A DNA stretch of 64,000 nt, taken from the NCBI GenBank assembly GCA_964503145.1, contig CAZCYV010000013.1:40054-104053 (forward strand), given 5' to 3'. Shown here in pieces: positions 43,384-52,806 of this stretch. Numbering within the stretch: the first letter of the stretch is position 1; the number at the start of each line of letters is the position of its first letter. The notes below the pieces were generated by a model. That model worked only from the letters and a program-made list of their open reading frames with translations, did not search any database and was not told where the DNA came from. The DNA comes from RBG-16-57-11 sp964503145 (GTDB taxonomy: Bacteria; Chloroflexota; Anaerolineae; Anaerolineales; UBA4823). The position numbers and the translations under genes are program-made.

Positions 43384-44199
43384 ATGGATCCTTCCCTCCT
43401 GATCGCTGCCATCGAAAAGCAGGCGCCGACCATCGCCCGCCGCCTGACCCCCGAGCAGGCCAGCGACTTCAAAAAACGCTTCTACGAGATCACCGACCGC
43501 CACGGGGCAGGCCAGGAAGCGCAGAAGACCATCCAGGAATTGCTCGAGTTGGTCGCCAGCACCCCGCCCGCTCAGGAGGTGCTGCGCCAAACCGACCCCC
43601 AGTTGTTTTCTTTGCCAACCCCGCCCTCAAAGCCGCCGGAAACCGCCCCAGAACCCCCGCCCCAACCGCTACCCGCTCAACCCACCCCTCAAGGAGGAAC
43701 TGCTGTGACCCCGCCCCCCGCTCCGCCCAAGCGCGCCCCCTCGCGGCGCAAATGGTCTCCAGACACGATCTTGCAATTGTTCAAAGAAATCGTCACCGCC
43801 CTGCTGGCCTTTGTCCTGATCTGGTACACCCTGCGTTTGGCCGACAGGACGCTGGTCTATGTCGGCGATACGCAGAAGATGTCCGACGCCAAAGACATTC
43901 TGCTGCTACTGGTTGGGCTGGTCGGCGTGGTGCTGGGCTATTACTTCGGACGCATCCCCGCCGACGCCCGCGCCGCTCAGGCGCAGCAGGAAGCCACTGA
44001 CGCCAGCGTCAAGGCGGAGATTGTCACCGATAAGGCCGAGCAGATCGCTGAGAAAGCCGTCAGCATGGCGACGCGCGCCGCGCCGGCGCGCCGCGGGGCG
44101 GAGGGCATCCAGCCCGCCGCCACAGATGAAGAGATCACCTGGCTGGAGGATCAGATCGCCGAACTGCGCGCCATGTCCCGCTCCGGCCGCTGGGGGTAG
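43384..44199 (+). CDS. Two-TM membrane protein of the CHAT operon
   Basis: 271 residues; ATG 43384 is chosen over a GTG at 43375 because GGAGGTG (43371-43377) gives the right spacing. The N-terminal ~70 residues form a helical domain (SLLIAAIEKQAPTIARRL, FKKRFYEITDRHGAG). A Pro-rich linker follows (~75-120). Two TM helices (~137-157, ~172-190) and a charged coiled coil (~195-270) complete it. The N-terminal helical domain recalls adaptor-type effector-associated domains found beside CHAT proteases, but I cannot name it. It is first of three co-directional genes; the first CHAT gene starts 13 bases later. Confidence 0.75.
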   Translation: MDPSLLIAAIEKQAPTIARRLTPEQASDFKKRFYEITDRHGAGQEAQKTIQELLELVASTPPAQEVLRQTDPQLFSLPTPPSKPPETAPEPPPQPLPAQPTPQGGTAVTPPPAPPKRAPSRRKWSPDTILQLFKEIVTALLAFVLIWYTLRLADRTLVYVGDTQKMSDAKDILLLLVGLVGVVLGYYFGRIPADARAAQAQQEATDASVKAEIVTDKAEQIAEKAVSMATRAAPARRGAEGIQPAATDEEITWLEDQIAELRAMSRSGRWG

Positions 44200-44212
44200 A
44201 GCGGAGACGCGC

Positions 44213-46078
44213 ATGGAGCTGCAAGCCATCACCGAAAGGAACTTCCTCTACCTTCAGGCCAACATGCCCTTGAAGCTGGCTCGTCCGCTGCTGGAGATCT
44301 CTAGCGCCAGCCGCTGCATCGTCGAGCGCGGGTTTCGAGCCTCGATGTACTACCTGTTTCCCACCGGCGTGCTGCGCTACCTGCTCAAAGGCCAGCCAGA
44401 TGAGACCACTCTGCTGCAGGCGCTGAACCTGCACGAGCAGGACGTCTGCCCGATTGCCGACAGCGCCCTCGCCGCCGATCGGGCGCCGGACGTGTGCGTG
44501 GTGCTGGACGAAAGCGTCCTGATCGGCTATTACGACGTCAACGAGCTTCCCCCCGCCGCCAGTCAATTCCGCGGCGAGGAACCGCAGCGCTCGGCCAAGG
44601 AGCCCCCGCCAAGCGAAGCCGCCCTGGAGCGCTTCCTGGCAGCCGAATTCCCGGACGTGCTGGCGCTCGAGGAGAGCGCAACGCTGGAGGTGTACCTGAC
44701 CTCCTTTGCCGCCGGCGGCCAGGGCAAGGTCATCCAACAGCCTGTCGGGACTCGAATTCGGGTCGTCGTCCAGGCGCGCAGCGGCTTCGTACCCCTGGGC
44801 GATGTCGAGGGGACGCTGACGGTGACTGCCGACGAGATCGGTCCGCGCCTGCCCTTCCAGTTCAAGGCTGTGGAGCCGGGCGTCGGCCAGCTTGTCGTCT
44901 TAGCCTATCTGGACGGCGTCGAAGTCTCACGCGTGCGGGTGACCTGTGAGGTGAAGTCGGCGCTGGCCGCCGACGAAACCCCAGCGCCGGTGCTGCACCA
45001 GGGCGGCATCGAGACCTCCCTGGCGGCGCATCCCGATCTGCTGGTGCACATCGAAGAGACCGGCTCTGGCGATCGCCTGGAATTCACCTTCACCCTCACC
45101 GCCGCCGATCCCGATCTGAACCTGAATCTGGCCCGCTTCGGCCCCCATCGCCTGGGGCCGAACCCGCTGCAATACTTCGACGGCCTGTATCAGGAGATCG
45201 AAAACCTGGGCATCCAAACCGCCGCCCAACGCCGGCAGGCCGAGGAGGCATTGAAGGCCCGCGGCGTGGAACTTTTCAGGGCCATGCTGCCACCGGAGAT
45301 GCAGAAGCTGCTGTGGTCGCTGCGCGGGCGCATCCGCAGCGTCTTCATCCAGACCGCCGAACCGTGGGTGCCCTGGGAGCTATGCCGGCTGGTCGGCCAT
45401 GAGGACGGCACTGTGGTAGAGGGCGATTTCTTCTGCGAGGCCTTCGAGCTGACCCGCTGGGTGCCGGGCATCGGCCTGCAGCAGAGGCTGCGCATGGACC
45501 GACTGGCTGTGGTCGCCCCGGGCGGCTCCGGCCTGGACAGCACCGCCCAGGAAGTGCAGTTCCTGCGCTCGCTGGCCGATGGCGGGCGCCGGGTGCATCC
45601 CATCCCCGCCCGCTTCTTCGACCTGCACAGCGCCTTCAAGCGCGGCGAGTATGACGTGTGGCACTTTTCCGGGCACGGCAAAGCTCGGGACGCCGACCCC
45701 AACCGCTCCTTCATCGAGCTGGAAGACGCCAGGTACACCGCCCAGTACATCCAGGGCGAGGCGGCCAACCTGGGTCGGCTGCACCCGTTGGTGTTCCTCA
45801 ACGCCTGTGAGATCGGGCGGAGCGGCCAGTCTTTCGCCGGGGAGGGCGGCTGGGCACGCCAGTTCCTGCGCGCCGGTGCGGGCGCCTTCGTCGGCGCCCT
45901 GTGGTCGGTCTATGACGTCCCCGCTTTCCGTTTCGCCAAAGAGTTCTACACCCAACTGCTGGGCGGCGTCCCCATCGGCAAAGCCGCCCGCCAGGCGCGC
46001 CTGGCGATCAAGTCTGCAGGCGACCCTTCCTGGCTGGCTTACACCGTGTTCGCTTATCCGCTGGCAAAGGTGGGCTGA
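44213..46078 (+). CDS. CHAT-domain (caspase-like) protein
   Basis: 621 residues from ATG 44213; the open frame upstream overlaps the previous gene and is non-coding. Residues ~1-110 may be a CBS-like or other sensor domain (VCVVLDESVLIGYYDV). A beta-sandwich region (~155-260) and a linker follow. The C-terminal CHAT protease domain (~375-620) has the catalytic dyad: His488 in WHFSGHG and Cys532 in LNACEIG, plus FVGALWSVYD and a C-terminal AARQARLAIK helix. CHAT proteases cleave protein targets on activation and often act in defence or cell death. It is 12 bases ahead of a second, different CHAT gene. Confidence 0.88.
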   Translation: MELQAITERNFLYLQANMPLKLARPLLEISSASRCIVERGFRASMYYLFPTGVLRYLLKGQPDETTLLQALNLHEQDVCPIADSALAADRAPDVCVVLDESVLIGYYDVNELPPAASQFRGEEPQRSAKEPPPSEAALERFLAAEFPDVLALEESATLEVYLTSFAAGGQGKVIQQPVGTRIRVVVQARSGFVPLGDVEGTLTVTADEIGPRLPFQFKAVEPGVGQLVVLAYLDGVEVSRVRVTCEVKSALAADETPAPVLHQGGIETSLAAHPDLLVHIEETGSGDRLEFTFTLTAADPDLNLNLARFGPHRLGPNPLQYFDGLYQEIENLGIQTAAQRRQAEEALKARGVELFRAMLPPEMQKLLWSLRGRIRSVFIQTAEPWVPWELCRLVGHEDGTVVEGDFFCEAFELTRWVPGIGLQQRLRMDRLAVVAPGGSGLDSTAQEVQFLRSLADGGRRVHPIPARFFDLHSAFKRGEYDVWHFSGHGKARDADPNRSFIELEDARYTAQYIQGEAANLGRLHPLVFLNACEIGRSGQSFAGEGGWARQFLRAGAGAFVGALWSVYDVPAFRFAKEFYTQLLGGVPIGKAARQARLAIKSAGDPSWLAYTVFAYPLAKVG

Positions 46079-46090
46079 GAGGAGGCCGAC

Positions 46091-49000
46091 ATGGCCGTTT
46101 CGACCGACCAGGTGGTGCAGGCTGTGCAGGAGATGGTCTCTGCCGGGGTGCTGCCCTTCGAGAGCCAGGAGGTGATCGCCGCCCGCCAGGAACTGTTGCT
46201 GACCGACCTGGCCGACCAGATCCTGCTGGCGGAGATCAGCGAGCGAGTGCGGCAGGGCGCCGAGCGCGCCATCTGCATCTTCGAGACCTGGCGCGCCCTG
46301 CTCAGGCATTGTCGCCAGGAGGGGCTGGAGGCGGCCTTCGCCCGCCAGGAGGAGATGAAATGGGTAGAGACCGCCCTGGCGGCCTTCGACCTCTCCGCAG
46401 GGCGTCCTATCCGCATCATCGGCGGTTTGGACCCCCAGACCACCGCCCCCCTCGATCCCGCGAGCAACGCCGGGTTGATCGCCGCCCTGGTGCGCCCGGC
46501 CCTGCCGTACATGGATGTCGAAGCCCAGCCGATCAGCCTCGCCTTCCTGCAGGCCGAGCTGGCTTACGCTCTGGCCTGGCAGATCCCCGACCCGAACAGC
46601 CCCCATCTGGAGGAAGCCATCCAGCTCGCCCAGGCCTGCCTGCCGCTGCTCTCTGCGCTAAAATTGTGGCGGCGGCTGGCGCGCGCCCACCTGGCCCTGG
46701 GGCTGGCCAGCCTGGGGCGCTACGAACTGAGCCGCCAGGAAAGCGACCTGGAGATGGGCATCCTGAACTGCGAGCGGGCCGGAATCCTGCTCACCACCCA
46801 CTATCAAGAACTGAAAGACGAAGGCGCCCTGAACCTGGGGGTGTACGCCTTGCAGCGCGCTGAGTCTGCCGCCCCGCGCCACGCCCATGATTGGCCGCGT
46901 CGGCGCTACAACCTGGGCTTTGCCCATTATCAGCGCTACAAGGCGCCGCGCCTCTCTGGCTTCGCGCCGCTCCCCGAAAGGCGCCGCGCCGCGGCCGATC
47001 CTCGCGACCTCGACCTGGCGGTAGAGATGATCCGCGAAGCCATTCAGGCTGCCCCCGAAGGCGAAGATCGCAACCACTTCCAGTCCGATCTGGCGCTGAT
47101 GCTCTGGGAGCGCTACGACCTGAGCGGCGACCCCAATGACCTGGCCGAGGCCATTGAACTCAAGCGCTCCCTGCTGGAACGCACCCCCAAATCCAGCCCC
47201 CAGTGGGGCAACCGGCGCGGCAGCCTGGGAATCTACCTGCATGCCCGCTTCCAGAGCGAGTGGCAGATCGAAGACCTGAACGAAGCCATCCAGGCGCTGC
47301 AAGAGGCGCTCGACCAGGCGCAACCCGGCAGCGGCGAAGCCCTGACCTGGCAGAACAACCTGAGCGTGGCCTACCGCACCCGCTTCGAGGCCCTCGGCGA
47401 ACTGGCCGATCTGGACGCCGCCATCCACACCCTGCAGTGGGCGCTATCCGCCACGCCCGAGCGCAGCGGCGACCGCCCCCACCGACAGTACAATCTGGGT
47501 CTGGCATTAATGAGCCGCTTCGACCTGACTCAAACCCCGCAGGATATCCTTGACGCCGTGGCCGCCTTCGAAGGCGCGCTGACGCAGGTGACCCGCGACG
47601 ATCACCGCTGGACGGATTACATAGCCGACCTGGGGGTGGCCTACCGGCGGCGCTTCGAGGTCAGCCGCGACGCCGCAGACCTGGATCGTTCCATCGCCTG
47701 CCTGCGGCAGGCGCTGGCGGCCGAGCCCAAGGATTCGTCCTCGATCCCCCGCTGGATGGCCAATATCGCCCGCACCCTGCTGGTGCGCTACCGCCTGGGC
47801 GGCGAGCAGGAAGTCCTCAAGGCCGCCGAAAGCTTTCTTTCCGTCGCCGCCCGACTGCTACCGCCGCGCTCACGCGATTGGGCCGAGGTCTATTCCGACC
47901 TGGGGACGACAATGTACGAAAGGCATCGTTCCGGCCAGGACGAGCAGGCGCTGGCCAAAGCCATGCAGAACTATGCGCTGCTGTTGCAGGCTTACGCCCC
48001 CGCAGAATGGCCTGAGCTGACCTGCGGCGCGGCGGTGGGCTTGGGCAGCATCTGCTTCGAGCAGGGCGACTGGCAGGGGGCTGCGCGCGCCTTCGCTCGC
48101 GCCGACCAGGACTTCGAGCAACTCTATCAGCGCCAGCTCTTCTCAGCCGGGCGCGAGAGCTGGATCAGCCGCCTGGGGGCGTTCTACCCCTATTTCGCCT
48201 ATGCGCAAGCAAAGCTAGGAGACCTGGAAAGCGCCGCCCTGCTCCTGGAGCGCGGCCGAGCGCGCAGCCTGAACGACGCCCTGGAGCGCGACCAGCGACG
48301 CCTGCGCGGCCTGCAGCATCGCGATCCGCAGGCCTATCGGCAGTTCCAAGTGGCGGTCGAAGCCCTGCGCCAGGTCGCCATCCGCGAGCGCGCTGGCCAG
48401 CGCGCCGCCGTCCCCAACGAAGCAGGGCGCACGTTGGAGCAAATCGCCGCCGACGCCCGGCGCGACCTGGACCAGGCCACGGCGCTCATCCGCGACGTCC
48501 CTGGCTTCGAGGCTTTCCTGGCCCCACCCGACCTGCAGGACGTGTTTGCTGCCGCCCTGCCCGGTCAGCCGCTGGTCTATCTGCTCGCCACACCCCGCGG
48601 TGGGCTGGCGCTCATTGCACACCGCCGCGACCCCGCCGCCCCGCCGCAACTGAGCGCCGTCTGGCTGGACGATTTCTCCAGCGACGCGCTGCACGATTTT
48701 CTGCTCGTCCGAGAAGAAGGCCAGGTCGTTGGCGGCTACCTGCCCGGCCAGATCGACCGACCCGAGTGGCTCAGGCGCTCGCTGAGCGACGATCTGCCCG
48801 GCCTGGCGGAGCGCCTGACGCGGCCGCTGGCGGAACATCTGAAAAGCCTGGCAGCAGACGGCGTCGCCCTGATCCCTGCCGGACTGCTGGCGCTGCTGCC
48901 GCTGCACGCCGCCGGTTGTTCTGCTGAGGCCCAGGGCACTTGCCTGTTGGAGGGAGGCGTGGTGCGCTTTGCCCCCTCGGCACGGGCGCTGAGCGCCGGC

Positions 49001-49750
49001 GCCGAAGCCGCCGCGCAGGCGGAACGCCGCCGCATGGGCGCTCCCGTCCTGGCGGGGGTGGGCAATCCGCTGCCCGCCGCCGCTCCGCTGGCCTTCGCCC
49101 GCCCCGAAGTAGAAGGCATTGCCGCCTGGTTCGATCCGCAGGCCAGCCGTCTGCTCTACGAACAGGAAGCCACGCTGGAAAACTTGCAACACGCCTGCCA
49201 AGGGGCCAGCTACCTGCACTTTTCTTGTCACGGCCGTTTCGATCCGCACGATCCGCTCAATTCGAGCCTGGCGCTCTCCGGCGAAGACCGCCTGACCCTG
49301 CGCGACCTGCTCGACGGGGCGCTGGATCTCTCCCAGGCGCGCCTGGTGGTGCTCTCGGCCTGCCAGACCGGTCTGACCGACTTCACCCGCCTGCCGGACG
49401 AGGCCGTCGGACTGCCGGCGGGCTTCTTGCAGGCCGGCGCTCCAGCGGTGGTGAGCAGTCTGTGGCCGGTAGATGACGCCTCCACCGCGCTGCTGATGGA
49501 GCGTTTCTACCGCCTGCACTTGCAAGACGGCCTGGAACCCGCCGAGGCACTGCGCCAAGCGCAGTCCTGGCTGCGCCGCAGCGATGCGCAGGCGCTAGGG
49601 TTGGAAGCCTGGTACCGGCAACGTTATCAGCGTTCCGGGCGGCGCGACGCCCAGGCCTATAAGGCCATGCGCTACTATGCCGCGAACGCCGAGGTCCGCC
49701 CCTTCGAGCAGCCGTACTATTGGGCTGGGTTCATCTTTTCGGGAGTCTAG
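46091..49750 (+). CDS. TPR-repeat CHAT-domain protein
   Basis: 1219 residues; GAGAGGAGG lies just upstream. Residues ~100-780 are helical repeats of TPR type, with recurrent patterns such as DLAEAIELKRSLLERTPKSS and DLNEAIQALQEALDQAQPGS. The C-terminal CHAT domain (~920-1219) has the dyad His1047 (LHFSCHG) and Cys1091 (LSACQTG), followed by GLPAGFLQAGAPAVVSSLW. TPR-CHAT proteins are known as ligand- or protein-gated caspase-like proteases, including Csx29 of type III-E CRISPR. Here it is paired with a second CHAT protein and a membrane protein, not with an effector nuclease. Its stop overlaps that of the convergent pentapeptide gene. Confidence 0.92.
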   Translation: MAVSTDQVVQAVQEMVSAGVLPFESQEVIAARQELLLTDLADQILLAEISERVRQGAERAICIFETWRALLRHCRQEGLEAAFARQEEMKWVETALAAFDLSAGRPIRIIGGLDPQTTAPLDPASNAGLIAALVRPALPYMDVEAQPISLAFLQAELAYALAWQIPDPNSPHLEEAIQLAQACLPLLSALKLWRRLARAHLALGLASLGRYELSRQESDLEMGILNCERAGILLTTHYQELKDEGALNLGVYALQRAESAAPRHAHDWPRRRYNLGFAHYQRYKAPRLSGFAPLPERRRAAADPRDLDLAVEMIREAIQAAPEGEDRNHFQSDLALMLWERYDLSGDPNDLAEAIELKRSLLERTPKSSPQWGNRRGSLGIYLHARFQSEWQIEDLNEAIQALQEALDQAQPGSGEALTWQNNLSVAYRTRFEALGELADLDAAIHTLQWALSATPERSGDRPHRQYNLGLALMSRFDLTQTPQDILDAVAAFEGALTQVTRDDHRWTDYIADLGVAYRRRFEVSRDAADLDRSIACLRQALAAEPKDSSSIPRWMANIARTLLVRYRLGGEQEVLKAAESFLSVAARLLPPRSRDWAEVYSDLGTTMYERHRSGQDEQALAKAMQNYALLLQAYAPAEWPELTCGAAVGLGSICFEQGDWQGAARAFARADQDFEQLYQRQLFSAGRESWISRLGAFYPYFAYAQAKLGDLESAALLLERGRARSLNDALERDQRRLRGLQHRDPQAYRQFQVAVEALRQVAIRERAGQRAAVPNEAGRTLEQIAADARRDLDQATALIRDVPGFEAFLAPPDLQDVFAAALPGQPLVYLLATPRGGLALIAHRRDPAAPPQLSAVWLDDFSSDALHDFLLVREEGQVVGGYLPGQIDRPEWLRRSLSDDLPGLAERLTRPLAEHLKSLAADGVALIPAGLLALLPLHAAGCSAEAQGTCLLEGGVVRFAPSARALSAGAEAAAQAERRRMGAPVLAGVGNPLPAAAPLAFARPEVEGIAAWFDPQASRLLYEQEATLENLQHACQGASYLHFSCHGRFDPHDPLNSSLALSGEDRLTLRDLLDGALDLSQARLVVLSACQTGLTDFTRLPDEAVGLPAGFLQAGAPAVVSSLWPVDDASTALLMERFYRLHLQDGLEPAEALRQAQSWLRRSDAQALGLEAWYRQRYQRSGRRDAQAYKAMRYYAANAEVRPFEQPYYWAGFIFSGV

Positions 49751-50451
49751 CCCGGCTCTAGCCCAGCGCGCAGCGCTGCGGCCAGCCCGCCGATGCCCCG
49801 CGCTTCGGCTTCGGGCGCCGGCTCCATGGGCCTGGCAGCCGCAGGTGGGTGCAAGCAGCGGCTGCCATCCGGCATCAGCGTAGATTCATCCAGGATCACC
49901 TGGGCCAACTGGGCGGGAAACTCCGCCGCCCCGCCAGCGTAGGCCTCGCTCAGGCTGGCCGCGCTCAGGTTCGCCCCGCGCAGGTCAGCGCCGCGCAGGT
50001 TAGCGCCGCGCAGGTTCGCCCCGCTCAGGTTGCTGCCGTTTAGGTTGGCGCTGGTCAGGTCGCTGCCGCTCAGGTCGGCGCCGCGCAGGTCGGAGCGGCG
50101 CAGGTCAGAGCCGCGCAGCGCCGCCGTGCTCAGGTTCGCCCCGCTCAGATCCACCCCATACAAGTTAGACGAACGCGCCTGCGCCCGGCGCAGGTCAGCC
50201 TTGCGCAGCACTGCCCCCGCCAGTTGCGCGCCGTTCAGGTTGGCCCGGAACAAGTTGGCCTCGTTCAGATCGGCCCCATTCAGGTTCGCCCCATTGAGGT
50301 TCGCCCCGCTCAGGTTGACATGGAACAGGTTGCCGGAGTTCAAATCCAGATAGGATAAGTTCAATTCGCTTAGATCGACGCCCGCCAGGCGCGGGCTGCC
50401 GCTGCTGGCGATCAGCGCCAGGATCAGTTCTTTGCGGGTGATTTCGGCCAT
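49747..50451 (-). CDS. Pentapeptide-repeat protein
   Basis: 234 residues. After ~18 N-terminal residues (ITRKELILALIASSG) come about 30 consecutive A(D/N)LxX repeats (for example NLSGANLNGANLNGADL) to residue ~165, expected to form a right-handed quadrilateral beta-helix. A C-terminal tail of ~65 residues follows. Function is unknown; some relatives mimic DNA and inhibit gyrase. GGAGGGA lies upstream of the ATG. It is transcribed toward the CHAT genes with stops overlapping by 4 bases. Confidence 0.9.
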   Translation of the reverse strand: MAEITRKELILALIASSGSPRLAGVDLSELNLSYLDLNSGNLFHVNLSGANLNGANLNGADLNEANLFRANLNGAQLAGAVLRKADLRRAQARSSNLYGVDLSGANLSTAALRGSDLRRSDLRGADLSGSDLTSANLNGSNLSGANLRGANLRGADLRGANLSAASLSEAYAGGAAEFPAQLAQVILDESTLMPDGSRCLHPPAAARPMEPAPEAEARGIGGLAAALRAGLEPG

Positions 50452-50507
50452 CGGCTTCCCTCCTGCGCGATCTTGCTGAAAAGCGAAACGACAGATTATC
50501 TTATATA

Positions 50508-50538
50508 ATTATACCCTCATTCATCCGAATTTTTACAA
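50508..50538 (-). promoter_or_regulatory. Promoter of the pentapeptide-repeat gene
   Basis: On the - strand, TTGTAA (50533-50538), 19 bases, TATAAT (50508-50513), in an AT-rich patch of the 169-base gap upstream of this gene. Confidence 0.4.
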
Positions 50539-50620
50539 GGACCTCGCCAGGCACAGCTATTTCGTCCAGATCCAAGCGGAAGGGGGCGGGTTTTTGGGGG
50601 TTGGGCTGCTTCCAGTGCAG

Positions 50621-51466
50621 CTACACCGCCATGACGCCGGAGAGCAGGAAGACGAAGATCGCCCCGCTGATGATCCCCAGCGCTGTAGAATGATGATGCC
50701 CATGTTCCCGCGCCGCCGGCACAAGCTCGTCCAGGGTGATGAACACCATCACCCCGGCGGCAAAGGCCAGTGCGGCTGGGATCAACCCTCGGAAGGCGGT
50801 CAGAAAGACGGCGGCGAACAGCGCTCCCAATGGCTCAGCCAGGCCGGACAGGAATGCCGCCTTGAAGGCATCCCAGCGGCTCACGCCGCTGGCGCGCAGC
50901 GGCAGCGCAATGGCAATGCCTTCGGGGAGATTGTGCAGCAGGATCGCGATGGCGATGAAGAAGCCATAGGCCGGGGCGTGCAGGTAGCCAGCGCCCACGG
51001 CGATGCCCTCGGGGAGATTGTGAATGGTGATGCCGATGGCGATCAGCAGGCCGGACCTCAATAGCGTCTGCTCGATCGGCGCGCCGTGGATCAGCCGCCC
51101 CAACCGACGCCGTCCCCGACGCGGCGAGTGCGCGCCTGCGCGGGTGTGGCCCTGGACTGAAAGCGGATCAGCTGAATGCGGGATTTCTTCCTCGCCAAAG
51201 CGGATGTGGGGGATGGTAACATCCAGCAGGAACATGAACAGCGCCCCGGCCGCAAAGCCCAGGGTGGCCGTGGCAAAGCCCTGCAACTCCCAGGCCTCGT
51301 TGACCAACTCCAGGAAGGACAGGGTAATCATCACCCCAGCGGTGACCCCCATCAGGAAACCGTACAGTCTGGCCCCCGGCCTGCGGATCACGGCCACCAG
51401 GCCGCCCAGCCCGGTGCCCAGCCCGGCGACCAGGCTCAGCAGGAATGCCGCGATGACGCTGTTCAT
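50621..51466 (-). CDS. ZIP-family metal transporter
   Basis: 281 residues with about eight hydrophobic helices. The transport signatures occur twice: ITIHNLPEGIAVGAGYL and AILLHNLPEGIAIALPL, the HNxPEG metal-binding motifs of ZIP TM4 and TM5. The variable loop is His-bearing and basic (~115-140). It moves Zn2+, Fe2+ or another divalent metal into the cytosol. It is 41 bases after the radical SAM gene in a - strand run of metal-related genes, so metal supply for cofactor assembly is a plausible role. Confidence 0.92.
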   Translation of the reverse strand: MNSVIAAFLLSLVAGLGTGLGGLVAVIRRPGARLYGFLMGVTAGVMITLSFLELVNEAWELQGFATATLGFAAGALFMFLLDVTIPHIRFGEEEIPHSADPLSVQGHTRAGAHSPRRGRRRLGRLIHGAPIEQTLLRSGLLIAIGITIHNLPEGIAVGAGYLHAPAYGFFIAIAILLHNLPEGIAIALPLRASGVSRWDAFKAAFLSGLAEPLGALFAAVFLTAFRGLIPAALAFAAGVMVFITLDELVPAAREHGHHHSTALGIISGAIFVFLLSGVMAV

Positions 51467-51507
51467 CGGCTTTAGTATAAATCAACCTGCGCTTCCTGAG
51501 ACACATT

Positions 51508-52536
51508 TCAACCGGATTGCCGGGGTTTGCGGCGGCCTGGGGCAGTGAGCCTGCTTTGGGCTTCAGCGGGGAAGCGCGCTGGAGCGGCGCACCAGAAGCG
51601 CACGCCGTAGCGCTCCACCACCTGCGCCCGCCCGCTGGAGGCCAGTTCTTCCAGCGCCTGCCTCACCTGTCCTGACGACCAGCGCTCCAGCGTGCGCTCT
51701 AGCTCTTCCTGACGCATGGGGTGACGGGTGATGATCCCCACCACGGCGTCGATCGGACTCTGGTAACCACTCAGATCGAAGCTCCCTGTGGCCGGGTGCA
51801 TCACTTGGGCGATGTTCCCCAGAATGGCCAGAGCCTGCATCAGCGCCTCCTCTCCAGGCGGCTGCACCCAGGTCTCTGCAGGCGGCCGCAGGGGCAGGTT
51901 GAGGTGCACCGCGTCAGGATGGATGCGCTGCAGCATTTTAGCGATATCCCACAGCGCCTGCGGCGTGTCGTTCAGCCCGCGCACCAGCATCACCTCGACC
52001 CACAGCCGGCCAGGGTATTCTTTGCGGAACGCCGTCAGCCCCTCTACCAGGCGCTCGAAGGTGATCTCTGGGTGCGGGCGGTTGATGCGGCGATAGAGTT
52101 CTGCGGTCCCGGCGTCCAGAGTCGGCAGCACCGCGTTAGCGGCGGCCAGTTCCTCCCGCACCTCGGGCAGGTACAGCAGCGAGCCGTTGGTGATCACCGC
52201 TACCGGCAGGCTGGTCAGCCGCTTCACCTGATGGATCAGCCAGCCCAAACCGGCATGGAGCAACGGCTCACCAGACCCGACGAAGGTCACCCAATCGACC
52301 TCGCCGGGCTGATGAGCCGCCAGCGCGGCTTCGACCTGAGCCAGGATCTCCTGACGAGGGTAGTATTCGCGCCGTTCGTTGATCAGGGGCGTGCTGCGCC
52401 CCAACTGGCAGTAAACGCAGTTCCAATTGCACGTCTTCAGGGGAATCGGGTCGATCCCCAGAGACTGGCCCAGCCGGCGCGAAGGCACCGGGCCAAAGAC
52501 GTGCGGTATTACTCGCGGATCATCTTCGTCCCGCAC
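51508..52536 (-). CDS. Radical SAM protein, COG0731-like
   Basis: About 342 residues. The start is uncertain; a GTG at 52536 is used because homologues begin just before FGPVPSRRLGQSLG, although a longer frame to 52611 exists. The 4Fe-4S SAM cluster is CNWNCVYC (CxxxCxxC); SGEPLLHAGLG is the GGE-type SAM-binding strand. The last ~70 residues look like a winged helix (MRQEELERTLERWSSGQVRQ). Homologues are Fe-S oxidoreductases of unclear substrate. It overlaps the zinc-ribbon gene by 28 bases at the chosen start. Confidence 0.82.
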   Translation of the reverse strand: MRDEDDPRVIPHVFGPVPSRRLGQSLGIDPIPLKTCNWNCVYCQLGRSTPLINERREYYPRQEILAQVEAALAAHQPGEVDWVTFVGSGEPLLHAGLGWLIHQVKRLTSLPVAVITNGSLLYLPEVREELAAANAVLPTLDAGTAELYRRINRPHPEITFERLVEGLTAFRKEYPGRLWVEVMLVRGLNDTPQALWDIAKMLQRIHPDAVHLNLPLRPPAETWVQPPGEEALMQALAILGNIAQVMHPATGSFDLSGYQSPIDAVVGIITRHPMRQEELERTLERWSSGQVRQALEELASSGRAQVVERYGVRFWCAAPARFPAEAQSRLTAPGRRKPRQSG

Positions 52537-52745
52537 TTGGGGCAGATTTGGTCCAGGCAACGTTGACCGGCGACATGCGGCTCGATATGCCCGCACTTGG
52601 GGCAAACGCAATTGCCGCCTGGTCCGGAGCCGGGTTTATTGCCGCCTCTGCGGCCGCGGCCCTCCCCCGGGCTAGCGCCGCCGCCGTGGCCATGACCCCG
52701 GCCGCCGCCAGCGCCGCTCCTGCCACGCAAAATTCGATCTGTCAT
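52509..52745 (-). CDS. Small zinc-ribbon protein
   Basis: 78 residues. ATG 52745 is chosen because GGAGG lies five bases before it. After a Gly/Arg-rich N-terminus (~10-45) comes a double Cys-pair domain: CVCPKCGHIEPH and CLDQICPKCGTKMIRE. This pattern accompanies NifX-like and radical SAM genes in anaerobes, in my recollection; it probably binds zinc or iron. The next gene on the strand is the radical SAM protein; upstream is the NifX-like gene. Confidence 0.82.
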   Translation of the reverse strand: MTDRILRGRSGAGGGRGHGHGGGASPGEGRGRRGGNKPGSGPGGNCVCPKCGHIEPHVAGQRCLDQICPKCGTKMIRE

Positions 52746-52806
52746 CTCGACCTCCATCTGATATTTTTATTTCTTCTTTTTGATCGAGAACCTCTTCACG
52801 CCCGGT

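Noticed and set aside
43859..44212. Upstream extension of the first CHAT gene
   Set aside because: It overlaps the preceding gene in another frame and is Arg/Pro-rich nonsense; ATG 44213 starts a plausible domain.
48215..49558. 447-codon - strand frame inside the TPR-CHAT gene
   Set aside because: Shadow frame; the + strand has an intact CHAT dyad.
46091..49750. TPR-CHAT protein as Csx29 of a type III-E CRISPR system
   Set aside because: No gRAMP/Cas7-11 gene is present; the CRISPR operon here is III-A and starts more than 4 kb away on its own promoter.
49849..50353. Dense short repeats that look like a CRISPR or tandem array
   Set aside because: They are the DNA of the pentapeptide repeat gene, with 15-base periodicity and no spacers.
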